64,000 nt of DNA from REEB95 sp963762425 (GTDB lineage: Bacteria; Pseudomonadota; Alphaproteobacteria; ATCC43930; CGMCC-115725). The DNA is taken from NCBI GenBank assembly GCA_963762425.1, contig CAVXKY010000007.1, positions 170,958 to 234,957 on the forward strand, given 5' to 3'. Below are positions 59,100-64,000 of this stretch, in pieces. Both the position numbers and the translations under genes were made by a program. The notes under the pieces were generated by a model, which saw nothing but the letters and a program-made list of their open reading frames with translations, was not told the DNA's origin and did no database searches. Position 1 is the stretch's first letter, and each line of letters begins with the position of its first letter.

Positions 59100-59901
59100 A
59101 GTCCGGGCGCGAGATCGCGAGGCCGCGGCGCCGTTGATCGCCGCCGAGGATGTCGCCAAGACCTACCGCACCACCTCGGGTGACGCGATCAAGGCGCTGG
59201 CGGGAATCAGCCTCGCCATCGGCGACGGCGATTTCGTCTGCGTCGTCGGTCCTTCGGGTTGCGGCAAGAGCACCTTTCTCCGGCTTATCGCCGGACTCGA
59301 TTCGGTCAGCGCCGGACGTCTGAGGCTGGCAGGATCCCCGGTGCACGGCCCGTCGCGCGAAGTCGGCGTCATCTTCCAGAACGCGACGCTGCTGCCCTGG
59401 CTCACCATCCTAGAGAATGCGCTTCTGCCGCTGCGCGTCGGATGGCGGCAAGCGGATCGCGACGGCAAGGTGCGCGAATTACTGGCCAAGACCGGGCTCG
59501 GCGGTTTCGAGGACAAATATCCTTACGAGCTTTCGGGCGGCATGCAGCAGCGCGCCGCGATCTGCCGCGCGCTGGCGCGCGATCCTAAGGTGCTGCTGAT
59601 GGACGAGCCTTTCGGTGCGCTCGATGCGCTGACGCGCGAACGCATGAATCTCGAGCTCCAGGATATCTGGCAGGCCACCGGCAAGACCATCCTGCTCATC
59701 ACCCACAGCATCGCCGAATCCGTGTTCCTGGGCGACCGCGTGGTGGTGATGTCGCCGCGCCCGGGCCGGGTGATGGGCGATTTCGCGATCAACCTGCCGC
59801 GCCCGCGCCGCTTCGATACCACGCCTGGCGACCCCGAATATCTGCGCCTGACGCGCGAGATCCGCGGTTTGCTTGACCGCGGCACGAGAGAGACGCCATG
59901 A
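59086..59901 (+). CDS. ABC transporter ATP-binding protein (SsuB/TauB type), system 2
   Basis: A 271-residue ATPase with Walker A VGPSGCGKSTFLRLIAGL, Q-loop IFQNATLLPWLTILENALLP, signature ELSGGMQQRAAICRALARDP, Walker B VLLMDEPFGALDALT and LLITHSIAESVFLGDR. ATG 59086 overlaps the amidohydrolase end by 14 bp; a GTG at 59080 is an alternative. It differs clearly from the ATPase of system 1, so the two importers are not a recent duplication. Confidence 0.92.
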   Translation: MARPEVRARDREAAAPLIAAEDVAKTYRTTSGDAIKALAGISLAIGDGDFVCVVGPSGCGKSTFLRLIAGLDSVSAGRLRLAGSPVHGPSREVGVIFQNATLLPWLTILENALLPLRVGWRQADRDGKVRELLAKTGLGGFEDKYPYELSGGMQQRAAICRALARDPKVLLMDEPFGALDALTRERMNLELQDIWQATGKTILLITHSIAESVFLGDRVVVMSPRPGRVMGDFAINLPRPRRFDTTPGDPEYLRLTREIRGLLDRGTRETP

Positions 59902-60746
59902 GTGCCAATGAGTCCGATCTGTTGCCGGTCAAGCCCGAAACCGATCTGGCGCTCGACACCGGATTCGGCCGCAGCGCCGGCAAGATTCTGCTGACCCTCA
60001 GCGGCGTCGTGGTGTTGATCGCGCTGTGGCAGGGGGCGGTGCTCTGGCTCGACGTGCCGCCCTATATCCTGCCGCCGCCCTGGCGGGTGCTGATGGCGCT
60101 GTGGGCCGGACTCGACGTGCCGCTGACCAGCAAGGTCGGGTTCTACCTGCCGCTCGCCAGCACCGTCCTCAATGCCGTCATCGGATTCCTGATCGGTGTC
60201 GTGCTCGGCATCGCCTGCGGCTCGCTGATGGCCGAATTTCGCCCTATCGAGACCGTACTCATGCCATACGCCTTCGCTTTCCAAGTGCTGCCCAAGGTGG
60301 CTATCGCACCGCTGATCGTGATCTGGTGCGGCTTCGGCGACGGCTCGAAGATCACCATGGCGGCGCTACTCGCCTTTTTCCCGATGATGGTCAACACCTT
60401 CACCGGCCTGCGCGGCACCGAGCGCGAGCGGCTCGACTTGATGCACGCGCTTTCGGCCTCGCGGTTCGAAACCTATCGGATCGTTAAGCTGCCCTCGGCC
60501 GCGCCCTATATATTTGCCGGCCTGGACATGGCCATGGTCTATGCGCTGCTTGGCACTATCGTCGCGGAATTCCTTGGTGCGCAGCAGGGCATCGGCGTTA
60601 CCATCGTCGAGGCTCAGACCGCAACCAATGTGTCGACGGTGTTTGCTGCGCTGATTCTGCTGGGTGTCGTCGGCATTGTCTTTCACCTGGCCATCCGCGT
60701 GTTCGAGCGCCGCACCATCCACTGGGCGAACCGAAAAAAAGACTGA
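59898..60746 (+). CDS. ABC transporter permease (SsuC/TauC type), system 2
   Basis: A 282-residue permease with an N-terminal cytoplasmic tail, about six helices and the loop FSLM-like EAA region (RERLDLMHALSASRFETYRI). Segments FQVLPKVAIAPLIVIWCGFG and VAEFLGAQQGIGVTIVEAQT are typical of the nitrate/sulfonate/taurine branch. ATG 59898 overlaps the ATPase stop (ATGA). A binding-protein gene follows 18 bp downstream. Confidence 0.9.
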   Translation: MSANESDLLPVKPETDLALDTGFGRSAGKILLTLSGVVVLIALWQGAVLWLDVPPYILPPPWRVLMALWAGLDVPLTSKVGFYLPLASTVLNAVIGFLIGVVLGIACGSLMAEFRPIETVLMPYAFAFQVLPKVAIAPLIVIWCGFGDGSKITMAALLAFFPMMVNTFTGLRGTERERLDLMHALSASRFETYRIVKLPSAAPYIFAGLDMAMVYALLGTIVAEFLGAQQGIGVTIVEAQTATNVSTVFAALILLGVVGIVFHLAIRVFERRTIHWANRKKD

Positions 60747-60764
60747 AGACAAAGGGAGAACCGC

Positions 60765-61838
60765 ATGAATTTGAACCGCCGCGATCTGATCCTGTCGGGC
60801 TTGGCCGGAAGCGCGCTGGCCGCGCTGGGCCCTGGTCGGTCGCTGGCGGCCGATCTGCGCCAAGTCCGTTTCGGCGTCGGCCTCAAGCTGCTCAATATCA
60901 CCTTCATGAACGTGATGATTGGCGAGCCGCTGGGCTTCACTCACCAGCAAGGCTTCCAGCTTCAGGGCCTGTCCTTGGGCTCGTTGAGCGCGACCTTCAT
61001 CGCGCTCGACCGCGGCGACATCGAGTTCGGCGTTATCAGCCCATCGGTGGCGCTACCGCTTTTCGCCAAGGGCGAATTGCCGCCGATCCGCTGCATGTAT
61101 GAATATAGCTATCCCTACAAATGGGACGTCACGGTCAAACCCAACTCGCCGATCCAGAGCTATCAGGATTTGCGCGGCAAGAAGATCGGCGTCTCCAATT
61201 TGGGCGCAACCGATTATCCGGTGACCCGCGAGGTGCTGAAAAACCTCAGTATCGATCCCGACAACGACGTGTCCTGGGTCGTGGTAGGCGAAGGCGTGAC
61301 CGCAGGCGTGGCGCTCGATCGCGGCGACATCGACGCGCTGGCGTATTTCGACACCGGCTTCGGCCTGATCGAGAACGCCGGCATCGCCATGCGCTATCTG
61401 CCGCGCCCGCCCAAGATACCGTTCATCGGCGGTTTCTTCATCGGCGCGCGCCGGGATTTCATCGAAAAAAATCATGCGCTGTGCGCCGCCTTCGCGCGCA
61501 CCATCGCCATGTCCTCGGAATACATCCTCGCCAATCCACCGGCCGGGGCCAAGGCGTTCCTTGAGCTCTATCCCGGCCAAGCGCCGGAAGGCTTGAGTCC
61601 CACCGAGGCCGCGATTAAGACCGCCAACGCCATGAAACGGCGCATCCTGCTCTACCGGCCGCCCTATCCCGGCCTTAAGATGGGTGCGATCCAGGAGGCC
61701 GAATTGCGGCGCGAGGCCGATTTCATCAATCTCCAAATTCCCGACCTCAAGCCGCTTTACACCAACTCGCTGATCGACGAGGCCAACAACTTCGACCGCG
61801 CCAAGGTGATGGCAATGGCCAAGGCGCAGGCCATCTGA
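60765..61838 (+). CDS. ABC transporter substrate-binding protein (Tat-exported), system 2
   Basis: A 357-residue binding protein with a twin-arginine-type signal (MNLNRRDLILSGLAGSALAA). The NMT1-like fold has IQSYQDLRGKKIGVSNLGAT and GVTAGVALDRGDIDALAYFD. The binding pocket is not like that of the system 1 protein by eye, suggesting a different ligand or affinity. It ends 5 bp before the UbiD gene. Tat export of an NMT1-type binding protein is known but less common than Sec. Confidence 0.87.
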   Translation: MNLNRRDLILSGLAGSALAALGPGRSLAADLRQVRFGVGLKLLNITFMNVMIGEPLGFTHQQGFQLQGLSLGSLSATFIALDRGDIEFGVISPSVALPLFAKGELPPIRCMYEYSYPYKWDVTVKPNSPIQSYQDLRGKKIGVSNLGATDYPVTREVLKNLSIDPDNDVSWVVVGEGVTAGVALDRGDIDALAYFDTGFGLIENAGIAMRYLPRPPKIPFIGGFFIGARRDFIEKNHALCAAFARTIAMSSEYILANPPAGAKAFLELYPGQAPEGLSPTEAAIKTANAMKRRILLYRPPYPGLKMGAIQEAELRREADFINLQIPDLKPLYTNSLIDEANNFDRAKVMAMAKAQAI

Positions 61839-61843
61839 CCGCC

Positions 61844-63502
61844 ATGCCGGATTCAGGCCGCTCCTATCCCGATCTGCACGAACATCTGGAGGCGCTCAAG
61901 CAGCGCAACCTGCTGCTCACCATCAACCGGCCGATCGATAAGGATTCGGAATTGCATCCGCTCGTGCGCTGGCAATTCGTCGGCGGAATCGACGAATCCG
62001 AGCGTAAGGCCTTTCTCTTCACCAACATCGTCGACGCCAAGGGCCGGAAATACGGCATGCCGGTTGTGGTCGGCGCTATCGCCGCCAACCCGGCGATCTA
62101 CAGCGTCGGCATGGGCGCGCCGGTCGAACAGATCCAGGCCAAGTGGGATAACGCCATCGCCAACCCGATCCCGCCGCGCATCGTCAACAAGGCGGTATGC
62201 CAAGAGGTGGTGATCGAAGGCAAGGATCTCCAAGGCGAGGGCAAGGGTCTCGATGCTCTTCCGATCCCGGTCTCGACCCCCGGCTTCGACAGCGCGCCGA
62301 CTCTGACCGCGACCAACGTCATCACCAAGGACCCCGAAACCGGCGTGCAGAACATGGGGACCTATAGGGCTGCTTTGAAAGCTTCCGATCGGCTGGTGGT
62401 GCGCATGGCGACGCGGGTCGGCGGCGCCGAGGGCTATCTCCATTACGTCAAGCACCAGAAGCGCGGCGATTCCACCATGCCCTGCGCGATCGTGCTCGGT
62501 TGCCCGCCTTATGTCGCCTTCATGGGGCCGCAGAAGCTGCCGATTGGCGTCGACGAATTTACGGTTGCCGGGGGCCTGGCCGGGGCACCGATCAACGTGG
62601 TGCGCGCGATCAGCGTCGATTTGCTGGTGCCGGCCGAGGCCGAGCTGGTGATCGAGGGTGTGATCGACACCGACTATGTCGAGCCCGAGGCACCGTTCGG
62701 CGAATTGCACGGTCATGTCGCGCTCGAGGAATACAACATGCCGATGCGGGTGACCGCGATCACGCACCGCAAGCACCCGATCATTCCTTCCTATATCAGC
62801 CAAGTGGCGCCGAGCGAATCGAGCGTCATCAAGCGCATCGCCTATGAGCCGCTGTTCCTGGCGCATCTTCGGAACGCACTCGGTATCCGCGGCGTCAAGC
62901 GGGTGTCGCTCCACGAGCCGCTGACCGGATTGTTGCGCGTGCTGATCGTGACCGTGGAGAAGGGCATGCCGCGCACCGAGGTGTGGCGTGCGCTTTACGG
63001 CGCCGCCTTCTTCAAGGGCGACACCGGCAAGATCTGCATCGCGGTCAACGACGACATCGACCCGGCCAATGCTAATGCGCTGCTCTGGGCGATGGCCTAT
63101 CGCATGAACCCGGTCGCGGATGTCCAGCTGGTGCCGCATCGCGGCCAGGGCCACGGACCCAAACGCGAACATGACGGCGAAGAAGACTCGACGCTGCTGA
63201 TGGACGCGACCATGAAGGGCGACATGCCGCCTTTGGCGTTGCCCAAGCGCGAATACATGGACCGCGCCAGGAAGATCTGGGAGGAGCTCGGGCTGCAGCG
63301 CCTCCATCCGCAACCGCCCTGGCACGGCTATTCGCTCGGTGACTGGCTGCCGGTATGGGACGATGCGGCGAAGCGCGCCGCCGAGGGCCGCTATCTCGAT
63401 AACGGCAAGATCAGCGCGCAGTTGAGGCGCAAAGGCGTCAAGCCCGAGACCAAGTTCCGCCCCGACCAGCTCGACAAGAAAGACGGCCAGGGACGCGACT
63501 AA
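61844..63502 (+). CDS. UbiD family (prFMN-dependent) decarboxylase
   Basis: A 552-residue UbiD-type enzyme that would add or remove CO2 on an unsaturated or aromatic acid using prenylated FMN. Family signatures are NMGTYRAALKASDRLVVRMA, PCAIVLGCPPYVAFMG, EAPFGELHGHVALEEYNMPM (acidic active-site region), GIRGVKRVSLHEPLTGLLRV and the C-terminal CIAVNDDIDPANANALLWAM. Together with the amidohydrolase it gives this block two candidate decarboxylation steps. A partner UbiX prenyltransferase is not seen in the window. The stop overlaps the convergent gene by 3 bp. Confidence 0.92.
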   Translation: MPDSGRSYPDLHEHLEALKQRNLLLTINRPIDKDSELHPLVRWQFVGGIDESERKAFLFTNIVDAKGRKYGMPVVVGAIAANPAIYSVGMGAPVEQIQAKWDNAIANPIPPRIVNKAVCQEVVIEGKDLQGEGKGLDALPIPVSTPGFDSAPTLTATNVITKDPETGVQNMGTYRAALKASDRLVVRMATRVGGAEGYLHYVKHQKRGDSTMPCAIVLGCPPYVAFMGPQKLPIGVDEFTVAGGLAGAPINVVRAISVDLLVPAEAELVIEGVIDTDYVEPEAPFGELHGHVALEEYNMPMRVTAITHRKHPIIPSYISQVAPSESSVIKRIAYEPLFLAHLRNALGIRGVKRVSLHEPLTGLLRVLIVTVEKGMPRTEVWRALYGAAFFKGDTGKICIAVNDDIDPANANALLWAMAYRMNPVADVQLVPHRGQGHGPKREHDGEEDSTLLMDATMKGDMPPLALPKREYMDRARKIWEELGLQRLHPQPPWHGYSLGDWLPVWDDAAKRAAEGRYLDNGKISAQLRRKGVKPETKFRPDQLDKKDGQGRD

Positions 63503-64000
63503 AGCTTGGCGAAAGCGCTGAGCAAGGTCTGGACCGGCTCGGCTGGCAGGAATCCCAGAAATTTCCCGTAGGCATCGAGACTTGCTTGCGCAGCATCCTG
63601 CGGTGAAGCGGCGTCAGCGCGGAAACTCAAGGGTGGCGCCGCGCGCATCAGTTCGTCATGGGCGATGCGCTCGGATTCGAGTTCGATCCCCTTCACGTGT
63701 TCACGGAACGCGTCGTTGGCGCGGCTATCGATGTCGCTGATGCCGCGCTTGAGACGGCGGCGCAGCTCGCGCAAGGGCTGCACCACCTCCACGCGCCATG
63801 ACGATATGATCTTATCGAGAGATGCGATCTCGTCGCGGCCGAGCGCCCGTTTCTGCGTGGCCAGGAAGAAAAGATAAAGCATCAGATTGACGTCGGCCTT
63901 GGCCTCGTCTTGCAAGACGAGGCAGGCGGGTGCCACGCCGGGCAGCGCGTAGAAGCGCAAGGAGAAGCGCCAGAACGGCGATTTGTTTTTGCCGGGGCCG
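63499..64000 (-). CDS. TIGR02444/DUF2390 family protein (cut by the window end)
   Basis: A helical protein whose 5' end lies beyond the window. The visible frame reads SPFWRFSLRFYALPGVAPAC, LVLQDEAKADVNLMLYLFFL, SSWRVEVVQPLRELRRRLKR and IELESERIAHDELMRA, matching the TIGR02444 family of unknown function. The frame is open at 64000, and family members usually start a few residues before PFWxFSL, so nearly all of the gene is here. It is convergent with ubiD, sharing the CTAA at 63499-63502. Confidence 0.85.
   Translation of the reverse strand, partial: GPGKNKSPFWRFSLRFYALPGVAPACLVLQDEAKADVNLMLYLFFLATQKRALGRDEIASLDKIISSWRVEVVQPLRELRRRLKRGISDIDSRANDAFREHVKGIELESERIAHDELMRAAPPLSFRADAASPQDAAQASLDAYGKFLGFLPAEPVQTLLSAFAKL

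Noticed and set aside
61853..63325. Leftward 490-codon open frame opposite ubiD
   Set aside because: The opposite strand encodes a full-length UbiD enzyme; the reverse frame has no domain and no ribosome site.
1..64000. CRISPR arrays, prophage genes or rRNA
   Set aside because: No regularly spaced direct repeats, phage structural genes or rRNA-like sequence was seen on either strand.

Overview
The window is GC-rich DNA from a member of the Alphaproteobacteria. The evidence is a circularly permuted two-piece tmRNA gene, a GapR (DUF2312) gene, a CpdR-type single-domain response regulator beside an N-formylglutamate amidohydrolase gene, an alphaproteobacterial SspB, DUF1244, DUF4169 and DUF2065 genes, and a permuted-tmRNA tag of ANDN type. 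The housekeeping order ilvB-miaA-serB-(marC)-degP-DUF2065-hflC-hflK-mrp fits a Rhodospirillales-like or related lineage, but the order-level placement is inference. Most of the window is chromosomal core. Only an IS3 remnant (about 8.86-9.89 kb) and perhaps the catabolic block at the right end look accessory.

Left part (1-11.9 kb): acetolactate synthase large subunit (cut by the window edge), miaA, serB with a MarC-type membrane protein, the envelope proteolysis group hflK-hflC-DUF2065-degP, and mrp (reading frame broken in its His-rich linker). Next comes a gene of nucleotide-processing or TIR-like appearance that is split by a decayed IS3-family element directly downstream of thyX. thyX itself contains a perfect 16-bp palindrome matching the parS core. 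The permuted ssrA (tag ANDNTIALAA) is followed immediately by sspB, the adaptor that delivers tagged proteins to ClpXP.

Middle (12-34.5 kb): class I fumarase; an ECF sigma factor with a putative anti-sigma factor, a Spy-like periplasmic protein, an RHH protein and DUF4169; a D-lactate dehydrogenase; a DUF992-OmpA protein with two compensating frameshifts; gapR (a perfect DnaA box lies just behind it); DUF1244; a frameshifted N-formylglutamate amidohydrolase; glycerate kinase overlapping pyruvate kinase; a DUF1501/DUF1800 pair; a GT2 and VTT-domain pair; an arsR-arsC-aqpS arsenic operon; glycolate oxidase glcDEF; rpmJ; and an alaC-like aminotransferase.

Right-middle (34.5-51.6 kb): small orphan genes; an envelope lipid trio (GT4 glycosyltransferase, LpxH-like phosphoesterase, PmtA-like methyltransferase); tRNA-Val(GAC); catalase; cpdR and hutG; a GNAT acetyltransferase; a strong candidate trans-acting sRNA with an anti-Shine-Dalgarno motif; a class III CoA-transferase; a 2-hydroxyacid dehydrogenase; an unassigned lipoprotein beside a secreted TPR-CHAT protease-like protein; a 3-hydroxyacyl-CoA dehydrogenase; and a secreted PLD-family nuclease-like protein.

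Right end (51.7-63.5 kb): one long co-directional and tightly overlapping block. It holds a three-subunit molybdenum hydroxylase (FAD, 2Fe-2S, Mo subunits), two complete nitrate/sulfonate/taurine-type ABC importers arranged as mirror images around an ACMSD-like amidohydrolase, and a UbiD-family decarboxylase. It reads as an uptake and ring hydroxylation/decarboxylation pathway for an unidentified, probably aromatic or N-heteroaromatic, acid. Five otherwise recognisable genes carry frame disruptions, so indel errors in the assembly should be considered alongside real decay.
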